Source of the DNA: Pseudomonas spelaei
Lineage (GTDB): Bacteria; Pseudomonadota; Gammaproteobacteria; Pseudomonadales; Pseudomonadaceae
Direction: 5' to 3'
Length of the DNA: 64,000 bases
NCBI RefSeq assembly: GCF_009724245.1
Contig: NZ_WNNK01000001.1
Coordinates: 310,001-374,000, forward strand
The position numbers and the translations under genes are program-made. The notes beneath the pieces are model-generated. The model saw nothing but the letters and a program-made list of their open reading frames with translations, was not told where the DNA came from and ran no database searches. Shown one piece after another: positions 38,123-46,141 of the stretch. The first letter of the stretch is position 1. The number at the start of each line of letters is the position of its first letter.

Positions 38123-38422
38123 TCAAGGCAGGACTTGTTTGAATGGTTTGATCACCACGTCAGCGTAGACGCCGGCGGCTACATACGGGTCAGCATTGGC
38201 CCAGGCTTGTGCATCTTCGAGGGAGGCAAACTCGGCCACGATCAGGCTGCCAGTGAAACCGGCTGCACCTGGGTCATTGCTATCGACAGCCGGGTGAGGA
38301 CCGGCAAGCACCACACGCCCTTCGGCTTGCAGCTGTTTCAGGCGCTCGAGGTGGGCCGGGCGCGCGGCCAGGCGTTTTTCCAACGAGTTGGCAACGTCGG
38401 TAGCAATGATGGCATAGAGCAT
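38123..38422 (-). CDS. yciI: YciI-family protein
   Basis: 99 residues, YCII/dimeric alpha-beta barrel fold: [31 protein letters not shown], then VVLAGPHP and [29 protein letters not shown]. The His-Asp pair ([11 protein letters not shown]) is as in the family. It starts 1-2 bp after the yciB stop, with GAGGAC as ribosome-binding site. The biochemical role is not settled. Confidence 0.93.
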   Translation of the reverse strand: MLYAIIATDVANSLEKRLAARPAHLERLKQLQAEGRVVLAGPHPAVDSNDPGAAGFTGSLIVAEFASLEDAQAWANADPYVAAGVYADVVIKPFKQVLP

Positions 38423-38423
38423 G

Positions 38424-39020
38424 TCAGTCCTCGGTTTTCGGCGTGGTAGGGTCGGTGTCATGCAGGTGGCGCGACAGGTAGATGCCCTGGGCGACCAGGA
38501 ACAGCACCGTCATGCCCAGGCTGCCGAAGACCTTGAAGTCGACCCAGTAGTTCTGGAAGGTAAAGGCGACGAACAGGTTGGCCGCGCCGCAGAACAGGAA
38601 AAACGCGATCCAGGCGATGTTCAGGCGGGTCCAGACCGGCTCCGGCAATGTCAGCGCGTGGCCCATGATCCGCTTGATCAGCAGGCGGTCACCGATGAAG
38701 TGGCTGCCGATAAAGGCCAGGGCGAACAGCCAGTTGACCACCGGGGCTTTCCATTTGAGGAAGGTTTCGCTGTGGAAGGCCAGGGTCAGGCTGCCGAAGA
38801 CGAGGCAGGCGATCAGGGTCAGCCATTGGCTTTTTTCCAGCTTGCGCTGGGAGATGAAGAGGGCGCCGTAGACCACCAGGGAGCTGATGATCAGCACGGC
38901 GGTGGCGCTGTAGATGCCACCGACCGTCAGCTCATGGCCTGCGATATCGATGACCCGAGGGTCGAGTTTGTAGACGATGAAAAACAGTAACAGCGGGATG
39001 AAGTCGATGAATTGTTTCAC
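38424..39020 (-). CDS. yciB: YciB, inner-membrane septation protein A
   Basis: 198 residues from the GTG at 39020 ([19 protein letters not shown]), the usual start of the family; a longer frame to 39059 is unlikely. Five membrane helices; conserved [31 protein letters not shown] and [15 protein letters not shown]. Implicated in cell-envelope synthesis and septation. It is followed immediately by yciI and divergent from rnm, the same neighbourhood as in other gammaproteobacteria. Confidence 0.93.
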   Translation of the reverse strand: MKQFIDFIPLLLFFIVYKLDPRVIDIAGHELTVGGIYSATAVLIISSLVVYGALFISQRKLEKSQWLTLIACLVFGSLTLAFHSETFLKWKAPVVNWLFALAFIGSHFIGDRLLIKRIMGHALTLPEPVWTRLNIAWIAFFLFCGAANLFVAFTFQNYWVDFKVFGSLGMTVLFLVAQGIYLSRHLHDTDPTTPKTED

Positions 39021-39107
39021 AGTAAGAGCCAGAAGCTGGATGTGGCGGCATAATAACAAACATCCTTGGTAGCGAAAGCGCCAGCTGACTTGAGGTTACA
39101 CACTCCC

Positions 39108-39971
39108 GTGAATGTTGATTTGCACTGCCACAGCACGGCCTCCGACGGCGCCCTGGCGCCCGCGGTACTGGTTGCGCGTGCGTTTGAAAAAGGCGTGCGA
39201 GTCCTGGCGTTGACCGACCACGACACCCTCGAAGGCCTGGAAGAGGCCCGCGTTACGGCGAATGCCCTGGGGATGCAACTGGTCAACGGTGTTGAATTGT
39301 CCTGCACCTGGGGCGGCGCAACCATTCATGTGCTGGGCTATGGTTTTGACGTAAACGCACCGCCATTGGTGGAGGCCATCGCCAAATTGCACGATGGCCG
39401 CTGGCTGCGGTCCGAAGAGATAAGCCGAAAACTGGCCCTCAAGGGCATGCCCAACGGGCTGGACGGTGCTCGAGCCATCCAGCAGGAACTGGGCGACAGC
39501 GGCAACGCGCCGGCCCGCCCGCATTTTGCCGACTGGATGGTGCGTGAAGGTTTTGTAAAGGATCGCGCCGAAGCGTTCCGCAAATGGCTGGGGGCCGGCA
39601 AGCTGGGTGACGTCAAGCAGCACTGGCCCACCCTGGAAGACACCGTCGCCACGTTGCGTGCGGCAGGCGCCTGGGTCAGCCTGGCGCACCCCTGGCACTA
39701 CGACTTTACTCGCAGCAAACGCCGCAAACTGATTGGCGACTATATTCAAGCGGGTGGCCACGCCATCGAAGTGGTCAACGGGCATCAACCCGCCGAACAG
39801 GTGGGCAGCCTGGCGATTCTGGCCCGTGAGTTCGGACTGCTGGTGAGTGCCGGCAGTGATTTCCATGGTCCTGGCGGCTGGTCGGAGATTGGTGAATACC
39901 GCCAACTCCCGGAAGATTTGCCGCCCCTTTGGTGTCGGTTCAAACATGAACCCATTATTGCCACCGTCTGA
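39108..39971 (+). CDS. rnm: RNase AM (YciV), PHP-domain 5'-3' exonuclease
   Basis: 287 residues from the GTG at 39108, giving MNVDLHCHSTASDG like E. coli Rnm; a TTG at 39066 would add 14 residues. Metal ligands are visible in DLHCHS, TDHDTLEG, NGVELSC, SLAHPWHY and SAGSDFHGPG. It matures 5' ends of rRNAs and degrades short RNA/pAp. It is followed directly by the yciO gene, as in E. coli. Confidence 0.9.
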   Translation: MNVDLHCHSTASDGALAPAVLVARAFEKGVRVLALTDHDTLEGLEEARVTANALGMQLVNGVELSCTWGGATIHVLGYGFDVNAPPLVEAIAKLHDGRWLRSEEISRKLALKGMPNGLDGARAIQQELGDSGNAPARPHFADWMVREGFVKDRAEAFRKWLGAGKLGDVKQHWPTLEDTVATLRAAGAWVSLAHPWHYDFTRSKRRKLIGDYIQAGGHAIEVVNGHQPAEQVGSLAILAREFGLLVSAGSDFHGPGGWSEIGEYRQLPEDLPPLWCRFKHEPIIATV

Positions 39972-39984
39972 ACAGGTAGAGAAC

Positions 39985-40614
39985 GTGAGTCAATTTTTCC
40001 AGATTCATCCGGAAAACCCACAAGCGCGCCTGATCAAACAGGCGGTGGAGATCATTCGCGCCGGTGGCGTGGTGATCTACCCCACAGACTCGTCCTACGC
40101 CATTGGTTGCCAGATCGGCGACAAAAGCGCTGTTGAACGGGTAAGGCGTCTGCGTGATCTGGACAAAAACCACAACTTCGCGCTGATTTGCAGCGACCTT
40201 TCCCAGTTGGGGTTGTTCGCCAAGGTCGACACCGGCACCTTCCGCCTGCTCAAGGCCCACACGCCGGGCCCCTACACCTTTATTCTCAACGCCACCCGCG
40301 AAGTGCCGCGCCTGCTGCTGCACCCGAAGAAGCGCACCATTGGTTTGCGGGTTCCGGAGCATCCCATTGCGTTGGCGCTGCTGGAGGAGTTGGGCGAACC
40401 ATTGATGAGCGTATCGCTGATCCTGCCCGGCGAAACCGAGCCGCTGTACGACCCCTATGAAATGCGCCGCTTGCTGGAAAAACACGTCGACCTGATCATC
40501 GACGGCGGCTACGGTGGTAACAAGGCCTCCACCGTGATCAACCTGGCCGATGGCGAGCCGGAAGTGGTCCGCGTCGGTTGCGGCGACCCGGCACCGTTCA
40601 TGGTCGAGGCCTGA
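39985..40614 (+). CDS. yciO: YciO, YrdC/Sua5-family protein
   Basis: 209 residues from the GTG at 39985 with AGGTAGAG before it (MSQFFQIHPENPQARLIKQAVEIIRAGG). The YrdC fold is shown by GGVVIYPTDSSYAIGC, KNHNFALICSDLSQLG, PGPYTFILNAT and KKRTIGLRVPEHP. The related TsaC/Sua5 proteins make threonylcarbamoyl-AMP for tRNA t6A; YciO is a divergent paralogue with weak activity. It starts 14 bp after rnm and its stop directly abuts the scpA start. Confidence 0.92.
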   Translation: MSQFFQIHPENPQARLIKQAVEIIRAGGVVIYPTDSSYAIGCQIGDKSAVERVRRLRDLDKNHNFALICSDLSQLGLFAKVDTGTFRLLKAHTPGPYTFILNATREVPRLLLHPKKRTIGLRVPEHPIALALLEELGEPLMSVSLILPGETEPLYDPYEMRRLLEKHVDLIIDGGYGGNKASTVINLADGEPEVVRVGCGDPAPFMVEA

Positions 40615-41433
40615 ATGTCGGTCGTGGAAACCGTCGACAGCCAGGCGGGCGCCCAGCAAGAGCTGCCATTCGCCATGGTCTACGGCCAGGCGGTCATGGA
40701 AATGCCCCTGGACTTGTACATCCCGCCGGACGCCCTGGAAGTCTTCCTCGAAGCCTTCGAAGGTCCGCTGGACTTGCTGCTGTACCTGATCCGCAAGCAG
40801 AACATCAACATCCTCGATATCCCGGTGGCGGAAATCACCCGCCAGTACATGGGCTACGTCGAGTTGATGCAGTCGGTGCGCCTGGAACTGGCGGCTGAGT
40901 ACCTGGTGATGGCTGCGATGCTGGCGGAGATCAAGTCGCGCATGCTGTTGCCGCGATCGGAGACCGTCGAAGCGGAAGAGGATGACCCGCGCGCCGAACT
41001 GATCCGCCGCTTGCAGGAATACGAACGCTTCAAGGCCGCAGCCGAAGGCATCGACGGCCTGAGCCGGGTCGGTCGTGATGTGGTGGTGCCCAAGCTCGAT
41101 GCCCCGGAAGCCCGGGCGCGCAAGCTGTTGCCGGACGTGAGTCTGGAAGAACTATTGATGTCCATGGCCGAGGTGCTGCGCCGTGGCGATATGTTTGAAA
41201 GCCATCAGGTCAGCCGTGAAGCGTTGTCCACCCGCGAGCGTATGAGCGATGTGCTGGAGCGCCTCAAAGGTGGTGGGTTTGTGCCCTTTGTCGAGCTGTT
41301 TACCAAAGAAGAAGGGCGCCTCGGCGTGGTGGTGACGTTTATGGCGATCCTCGAACTGGTCAAGGAATCCCTGGTCGAGCTGGTACAGAATGAGCCTTTT
41401 GCGGCTATCCACGTGCGGGCGCGAGCCGAATAA
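40615..41433 (+). CDS. scpA: ScpA, kleisin subunit of the condensin-like SMC complex
   Basis: 272 residues. The N-terminal SMC-binding helix region begins near VFLEAFEGPLDLLLYLIRKQNINILDIPVAEIT. A central linker follows (ETVEAEEDDPRAELIRRLQEYERFKAAAEG), then a C-terminal winged helix (GRLGVVVTFMAILELVKESLVEL). Works with ScpB and an SMC protein in chromosome organisation. The ATG directly follows the yciO stop (TGAATG), so translation is probably coupled. Confidence 0.95.
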   Translation: MSVVETVDSQAGAQQELPFAMVYGQAVMEMPLDLYIPPDALEVFLEAFEGPLDLLLYLIRKQNINILDIPVAEITRQYMGYVELMQSVRLELAAEYLVMAAMLAEIKSRMLLPRSETVEAEEDDPRAELIRRLQEYERFKAAAEGIDGLSRVGRDVVVPKLDAPEARARKLLPDVSLEELLMSMAEVLRRGDMFESHQVSREALSTRERMSDVLERLKGGGFVPFVELFTKEEGRLGVVVTFMAILELVKESLVELVQNEPFAAIHVRARAE

Positions 41434-41445
41434 AGAGCTGAATCG

Positions 41446-42399
41446 ATGAATTTGACTGAACCCCGCGAGCTGGCCCCGTTGCTGGAAGCCTTTCTCCTGG
41501 CCTCGGGCAAGCCGCAGTCCCTGGAGCGCTTGTTCGAACTGTTTGAAGAGGCCGAGCGCCCGGAACCGCCAGTGTTCAAGAAAGCCCTGGAAATCCTGCG
41601 CAAGTCCTGCGATGGCCGGGCGTTTGAGCTACGCGAGGTTGCCTCGGGTTACCGCCTGCAAATCCGCGAGAAATTCTCGCCGTGGGTCGGCCGCCTGTGG
41701 GAAGAACGCCCGCAGCGCTATTCGCGGGCGATGCTGGAGACCATGGCACTGATCGCTTACCGCCAACCCATCACCCGCGGCGAGATCGAAGACGTGCGGG
41801 GCGTGGCGGTCAACAGCCATATCGTCAAGACACTGCTGGAGCGTGAGTGGATCCGCATCGTCGGCTACCGTGACGTGCCCGGTAAGCCTGCGATGTTTGC
41901 GACCACCAAGGTGTTTCTCGATCACTTCAACCTGAAAAACCTCGACGATTTGCCGCCCCTGGCCGAGCTGCGGGAAATAGAGCCGGATCCAATCCTGGAC
42001 TTCGACGACGTGCCGGTGCCTGTCGGGCTGCAGGAACTCGCCGATGCCAGCGCCGAGCCGGAAGAACCCAAGGACGAAACCAGTTTCCATACGTTGTTGC
42101 TGGAACTGGACGACATGGAGCAGGGGATCAAGACTGACTTTGACGATTTGCTGCGCGATGGAGTGAGCGAGCCTGATCCGGAAATGACGGTGAATGTTGA
42201 AATCGAGGCTGAGGTCGAGGTCGAGGTCGAAGACGCTGAGCCTGAACCGGAGGAAGACATCCTCGGAGTAGCTGAAGCCCGGGAAAAACTCCTGGCTGCC
42301 GTGGCCGCCCTTGAACAGCCAGAACTGAGTGATGAAGAGGCCGAAGCCCAGGCATTGGCCGATGCCATTGAAAATGAGCGTCGCCAATTCGACGACTGA
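41446..42399 (+). CDS. scpB: ScpB, with long acidic C-terminal tail
   Basis: 317 residues. Two winged-helix domains (about 1-165) are shown by LEAFLLASGKPQSLERLFELFE, the middle ETMALIAYRQPITRGEIEDVRGV and the end of the core EREWIRIVGYRDVPGKPAMFATT. A very acidic tail of about 150 residues follows (EIEAEVEVEVEDAEPEPEED and similar), which many bacterial ScpB proteins lack. It starts 12 bp after scpA. Confidence 0.94.
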   Translation: MNLTEPRELAPLLEAFLLASGKPQSLERLFELFEEAERPEPPVFKKALEILRKSCDGRAFELREVASGYRLQIREKFSPWVGRLWEERPQRYSRAMLETMALIAYRQPITRGEIEDVRGVAVNSHIVKTLLEREWIRIVGYRDVPGKPAMFATTKVFLDHFNLKNLDDLPPLAELREIEPDPILDFDDVPVPVGLQELADASAEPEEPKDETSFHTLLLELDDMEQGIKTDFDDLLRDGVSEPDPEMTVNVEIEAEVEVEVEDAEPEPEEDILGVAEAREKLLAAVAALEQPELSDEEAEAQALADAIENERRQFDD

Positions 42400-42426
42400 G
42401 CTGAGTATTCCAGGCGCCGGGCTTTC

Positions 42427-42513
42427 TGTGGGAGCTGGCTTGCCTGCGATGCAGGCACCTCGGTGTTTCAGGCATACCAAGGTGATGCTATCGCAGGCAA
42501 GCCAGCTCCCACA
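42427..42513. repeat. REP-type inverted repeat pair (family A)
   Basis: TGTGGGAGCTGGCTTGCCTG(CGATGCAGG) and inverted (GCTATCG)CAGGCAAGCCAGCTCCCACA, with inner ACCTCGGTG / CAAGGTGAT arms. It lies between scpB and rluB, 27 bp past the scpB stop. Confidence 0.92.
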
Positions 42514-42687
42514 GGGTGCCGCCGGTCGGCTGAAAGGCGGATGCCTGGCCACTTCTCGACTAGTCTCTGATGCGCAACGCTCGCCATGAGCGTATGATTC
42601 GCGACCCTTTGGCGATGCGTTCGCCAATAGCCCAGCTTTTACTATCTTCAGGCCAAGCCTGAATCGACACACCGGGAGGTGCTTAAG

Positions 42688-43935
42688 ATGAGTGACCAAG
42701 ACCAGAAAGACAGCCAGGAAATCGGCCCCGCAGGCGAAAAACTGCAGAAAGTCCTCGCCCGTATCGGCGTGGGTTCGCGCCGTGACGTAGAAGCCTGGAT
42801 CACCCAGAAGCGAATCAAGGTCAATGGCGTTGAAGCCACCCTTGGCCAGCGGGTTGACCTGCACGACGCCATCACCATTGATGGCAAGGTCATCAAGCGT
42901 GAAGAGGCCGCCGAATCGGTGCGCCGCGTCATCATGTACAACAAGCCTGATGGCGAAATCTGCACCCGTGACGACCCGGAAGGCCGTCCAACCGTATTCG
43001 ACAAGATGCCGCGCCCTAAAGAAGGCCGCTGGATCAACATCGGTCGTCTCGACATCAACACCACTGGCCTGCTGATGTTCACCACCGACGGTGAACTGGC
43101 CAACCGCCTGATGCACCCGTCCTACGAAATGGACCGCGAATACGCGGTACGTGTACGTGGCGAAGTCGATGACGAGATGATCGAGCGCCTGAAAGCCGGC
43201 GTCGTGCTGGAAGACGGCCCAGCCAAGTTCACCGACATCAAGCAGGCGCCAGGCGGCGAAGGTTTCAACCATTGGTACCACTGCGTGGTGATGGAAGGCC
43301 GTAACCGTGAAGTGCGTCGTTTGTGGGAATCCCAGGGCCTGGTGGTCAGCCGCCTGAAGCGCGTGCGTTTCGGCCCGGTGTTTCTCAACTCCGACCTGCC
43401 GATGGGCCGCTGGCGCGAAATGAGCCAGTACGAAGTCGACATTCTGAGTGCTGAAGTGGGCCTGACGCCTGTGGCCATGCCGCAGATGAACGCCAAGAGC
43501 AAAGACAAGCTTGAGCGTATGCAGCGTAAATCGTCGCGCCCTGTAGCCCGCACCGAACGCGTTGCCCGCACTGTGCGCCCAGCGTTGGACGCGCCAGCTA
43601 CTGGCGGTCGTATCTCCCGCGAACCGCACGTGGAAGGCGATCGTCGTCCATCGGCACCTGCTCGTCAGGACGGCGAACGTGCTCCACGCACGCCGCGTCC
43701 GGCGGGTCGTGGTGACGCGCCAGCGGGCGGTCGCAGCAACCGTGGCGAGTCGGGTCGTGGTGCTCCGGCGACGGATCGTCCGGCGGACAGCGCCAGTACC
43801 AAGCGCCCAGCCAAGCCCGCGCCGAAAAAGCGCCCGGCGCTGAAGTTGGTAGACGACGCGCCATCGGGCAAGCGCCGTGGCGCGCCGGCCGGTTCGGGTC
43901 AGCGTCCAGGTTTTGGTCGCAAGAAGCCGCAGTGA
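42688..43935 (+). CDS. rluB: RluB, 23S rRNA pseudouridine-2605 synthase
   Basis: 415 residues from MSDQDQKDSQEIGPAGEK; GGGAGG lies 9 bp before this ATG. An S4 domain (about 15-65, LQKVLARIGVGSRRDVEAWI) and a pseudouridine synthase core follow, with the catalytic Asp in GRLDINTTGLLMFTTDGELANRL. From about residue 262 there is a 150-residue Arg/Pro/Ala-rich basic tail with no fold, which could add RNA contacts. The rnm-yciO-scpA-scpB-rluB order is partly shared with E. coli. Confidence 0.94.
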   Translation: MSDQDQKDSQEIGPAGEKLQKVLARIGVGSRRDVEAWITQKRIKVNGVEATLGQRVDLHDAITIDGKVIKREEAAESVRRVIMYNKPDGEICTRDDPEGRPTVFDKMPRPKEGRWINIGRLDINTTGLLMFTTDGELANRLMHPSYEMDREYAVRVRGEVDDEMIERLKAGVVLEDGPAKFTDIKQAPGGEGFNHWYHCVVMEGRNREVRRLWESQGLVVSRLKRVRFGPVFLNSDLPMGRWREMSQYEVDILSAEVGLTPVAMPQMNAKSKDKLERMQRKSSRPVARTERVARTVRPALDAPATGGRISREPHVEGDRRPSAPARQDGERAPRTPRPAGRGDAPAGGRSNRGESGRGAPATDRPADSASTKRPAKPAPKKRPALKLVDDAPSGKRRGAPAGSGQRPGFGRKKPQ

Positions 43936-43952
43936 TGCTGTAAGCGCTGTAC

Positions 43953-43987
43953 AAAAAACGCCAACCCTAGGGTTGGCGTTTTTTTTT
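43953..43987 (+). terminator. Rho-independent terminator of rluB
   Basis: Perfect 10-bp stem AACGCCAACC/GGTTGGCGTT around CTAG, preceded by A-run and followed by nine T, 20 bp after the stop; active in both directions in principle. Confidence 0.95.
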
Positions 43988-44015
43988 GCGAGTGGTCTGG
44001 AATGCAATCTTCCAC

Positions 44016-44033
44016 ACAAGCCCGGCTCCCACA
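44016..44033. repeat. Single REP-type half unit
   Basis: ACAAGCCCGGCTCCCACA, the right arm of the family A element, stands alone here without an inverted partner between rluB and the peptidase-like gene. Confidence 0.75.
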
Positions 44034-44050
44034 GGGATTTCCTGTGTTAT

Positions 44051-45010
44051 CTAGAACACAAACGCCCCATCAAATACCGGCTTGTCATCCAGTGCCAACA
44101 CCCCGCTGGAGAAAATCAGGTCCAGGTGATGGCTGCCTTTCTGGCCGCCCCCCAGCCCCAGGTGCAAGCCGCAGTGGCGCTCTTCAAAACCGGCGTTGCG
44201 GGCATACAGGTCTTTGACCCCTTCATTGGTGCCGATGCCCAGCTCTTCCACCCGACGGTTGGACGGGTTGGCATTCAGGTACTTGTTGAAGTCATCGGCC
44301 AGCCCCGGCACGTCACTGGCGACAGAGCAGATGGTTGAGTTCTCGATCCACAACTCCAGCGGTGACTGCAACACCCCGTATTTACGGGCGAAGGGGATGG
44401 TGCTGAGAAAGGTGCCGACAAATCGCACCTGACCATTGATGGCTTCGCTGTGAGTGGCAATTTCACCGGGCGCCAAGTCGTGGTTGCCGACGCCATTGAT
44501 ATTGGTCCACTTTTTAATGCTGCTCATGGGCGCTTCAAGGCGTGAGCCGTGTTCATCGGTGAAGCTCAGCACGTTGGCCTGGGACATGCGGCGGATCAGC
44601 GTGGCGTTGAGGTCGGCAATGCGCTGCGGGGCGACGCTGAAGGTGTCGTAGAAGTAGTCGCCATAGTCCTTGAGCAACAGGGACTTTTTCCAGTGCTCGG
44701 CCATGATGCCTTGCAGGGCGCGGATAAAGTCGGGGCCTTCAGCCCGGGGATTGGGCAAGGTCGAGGAATCGTAGAGAAACATGTACAGGTCGCAGTCTTC
44801 GATGGACTTGGCCAGGACCTCGCTGGGCTCCAGGTCCAGGCGCTGCACCTTGAAGTCAAAGCGCGCGGCACTGCCTTGGGTGATGGCGTGGGTGATGGCC
44901 TCGTAGCGCTCGGTATGGCCCAGGAGCACGGTTGGGCGATGAAGACCGGTCAGGGCCGGGTGATGTGCCAGGTAATAGAGAAAATGTTCGACGGCGCGGG
45001 CCTTGTCCAT
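44051..45010 (-). CDS. M29-like metallopeptidase (aminopeptidase family), partner of a small peptide gene
   Basis: 319 residues from the second ATG (MDKARAVEHFLYYLAHHPAL), which has GAAGGA 8 bp before it; the ATG at 45019 sits on the ribosome-binding site. The C-terminal third resembles M29 aminopeptidases: VEELGIGTNEGVKDLYA, then GLHLGLGGGQKGSHHLDLIF, where HLD would supply the metal-binding His and Asp, and an upstream PLELWIENSTICSV segment. It is shorter than typical M29 enzymes (about 370-410). No signal peptide, so cytoplasmic. It lies 74 bp after a 45-residue peptide gene with a perfect hairpin between, which suggests the peptide is the substrate. The family call is by eye; the peptide link is inference. 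Confidence 0.7.
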   Translation of the reverse strand: MDKARAVEHFLYYLAHHPALTGLHRPTVLLGHTERYEAITHAITQGSAARFDFKVQRLDLEPSEVLAKSIEDCDLYMFLYDSSTLPNPRAEGPDFIRALQGIMAEHWKKSLLLKDYGDYFYDTFSVAPQRIADLNATLIRRMSQANVLSFTDEHGSRLEAPMSSIKKWTNINGVGNHDLAPGEIATHSEAINGQVRFVGTFLSTIPFARKYGVLQSPLELWIENSTICSVASDVPGLADDFNKYLNANPSNRRVEELGIGTNEGVKDLYARNAGFEERHCGLHLGLGGGQKGSHHLDLIFSSGVLALDDKPVFDGAFVF

Positions 45011-45041
45011 GACGTCCATCCTTCAAAGCCTTCGGAAAAGT

Positions 45042-45067
45042 GGCAGATGCAGTGAACTGCATCTGCC
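45042..45067 (-). terminator. Perfect hairpin between the peptide gene and the peptidase gene
   Basis: 11-bp perfect stem GGCAGATGCAG/CTGCATCTGCC with a 4-nt loop, followed on the minus strand by ACTTTTCC. The short T-run suggests a leaky terminator or processing site that would let the peptide be made in excess over the peptidase. Confidence 0.75.
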
Positions 45068-45084
45068 TGGATGCATGCCGGGTA

Positions 45085-45222
45085 TTAGAAAGGCCACATC
45101 GCAGTGCCAAACGGCACAACGGCGTCGGCTTGCATCATTTCAACGGCGGCCTCATGGGTCGGCGCTTCAAACCAATCGTCGAGTTGCAGTTCGGTTTCCA
45201 GGTCGTTTTCCAGTGCTTGCAT
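45085..45222 (-). CDS. 45-residue peptide, possible ribosomal-peptide (RiPP-like) precursor
   Basis: Begins MQALENDLETEL at 45222, with AGGAG 7 bp before the ATG. The first two thirds are strongly acidic and leader-like (DLETELQLDDWFEAP, then THEAAVEMMQADA). The last residues are hydrophobic and aromatic (AVVPFGTAMWPF) and end right at the stop. No signal peptide, no cysteine and no lantibiotic-type Ser/Thr run. A hairpin and an M29-like peptidase gene follow on the same strand. An acidic leader plus a distinct short C-terminus is the usual form of a modified-peptide precursor, but no modifying enzyme other than the peptidase is adjacent. PqqA and mycofactocin precursors do not match. Confidence 0.65.
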   Translation of the reverse strand: MQALENDLETELQLDDWFEAPTHEAAVEMMQADAVVPFGTAMWPF

Positions 45223-45327
45223 GGTGTATCTCCTAGAGGACGTTGTTTGAGACGAAGCTTGTCAGCGGGCTGCGCCGAGCAAGTGGAAAGAACCTAGATT
45301 AGAGTGATTCTGAATGCAAAAAATATA

Positions 45328-45356
45328 TTGACACCGTTCCATTTGGATTTTTTATT
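45328..45356 (+). promoter_or_regulatory. Candidate sigma-70 promoter at the head of the aroP leader
   Basis: Consensus TTGACA (45328-45333), 17-bp spacer, TTTATT (45351-45356) in an AT-rich stretch. It points toward aroP, which would give a leader of about 780 nt. The region also lies upstream of the divergent peptide gene. A 62-codon frame beginning at 45365 has no ribosome-binding site and is not called. Confidence 0.5.
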
Positions 45357-45660
45357 CCGTTCTGGTGGCGATATTTTTATTAATGGAAAACAGTCGGCTA
45401 GGTGGGTTTAGCGGTCAGGAAATTTCCGACCGTCAATTTCTCGTTATCTGGCGGATCTCTGTCATCTGTCCCGGATATCTGCCACAGCGTAACGAATATT
45501 TTACGAAAATAGCCCTCGAAGACACGGGATGTGTAAGGGGAGAAGCGCTGTAAGGAAAACCTGACAACAGGTGGATTCCAAAGCCTTCGGCCGGGCCCCG
45601 GGCCTCTTGTTTCGGCCTACGGCAAAGGCTGTGATGGTGCCGTGCCACGTGCGGTACACC

Positions 45661-45672
45661 ACAACAAGAAGG
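45661..45672 (+). promoter_or_regulatory. A-rich Hfq/Crc-like target at the ribosome-binding site of a small ORF
   Basis: ACAACAAGAAGG directly overlaps the Shine-Dalgarno (AAGGAGG) of the 37-codon frame at 45680. It fits the ARN-triplet pattern bound by Hfq with Crc in Pseudomonas catabolite repression, a known control of amino acid uptake genes. Confidence 0.45.
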
Positions 45673-45679
45673 AGGCGCA

Positions 45680-45793
45680 ATGAACGCCATATTGCCAAAT
45701 GATCCCGCCGATTCCCCAGCGCTCGCGGGTCTCGTGCGCCACCTGTCTTCAACGCCCATACCCGCAAAGCCCCTGAATAGACCACTGCCGTAA
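45680..45793 (+). CDS. Small 37-residue ORF in the aroP leader
   Basis: Preceded by an excellent Shine-Dalgarno (AAGGAGGCG, 5-6 bp before the ATG). Begins MNAILPNDPADSPALAG and ends in a Pro-rich tail (TPIPAKPLNRPLP). No similarity recognised. GC-rich palindromic sequence (GGCCGGGCCCCGGGCC, 45586-45601) lies just upstream. It may be a leader ORF or a short regulatory peptide. Translation is plausible from the ribosome-binding site; function is unknown. Confidence 0.4.
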   Translation: MNAILPNDPADSPALAGLVRHLSSTPIPAKPLNRPLP

Positions 45794-46018
45794 ACGCCGA
45801 TGTCCGCCCGAATGGTGTTGGCGGTGTACAATGCGCGGCGTTTTACTGTGACCCAATTGCGTATCCGCGCATTTTGCGCCCGCCGGCTGTCGTGATGCCT
45901 TTGTGCTCATCGATGCACCCAAAGGCCAATACCTCAGGGCTATCCGCCTTGTTCACTCCGCCTGGCCACAAGCCAGCCGGGTTCGATTTCGTCACAGATA
46001 AAAACAAACAGGTGACGC

Positions 46019-46081
46019 ATGACCGCTAGAAAGACGCTGAACTCCTGGTGCCTGCGCTGGGGTTTGATCGGCGCTGCTTGA
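46019..46081 (+). CDS. 20-codon leader peptide with two Trp codons before aroP
   Basis: ATG at 46019 with AGGTGA before it encodes a basic peptide starting MTARKTLN and ending NSWCLRWGLIGAA, with Trp codons at positions 10 and 14. Its TGA stop lies inside the left arm of a stem-loop (GCTGCTT at 46073-46079 pairs with AAGCAGC at 46092-46098). The permease ATG is 61 bp further. The layout is that of a leader-peptide control element, possibly sensing Trp for an aromatic amino acid permease. Confidence 0.45.
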   Translation: MTARKTLNSWCLRWGLIGAA

Positions 46082-46141
46082 GCCCGTTTCAAAGCAGCAA
46101 CGTGCAACGAACATCATCAAACCTTGCGTGAGACCCTTTTC

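Noticed and set aside
41629..44019. 796-codon frame on the minus strand across scpB and rluB
   Set aside because: Antisense to two certain genes and running through a REP element; composition is that of a shadow frame.
45365..45553. 62-codon plus-strand frame in the aroP leader
   Set aside because: No ribosome-binding site and no coding-like composition; lies in AT-rich promoter sequence.
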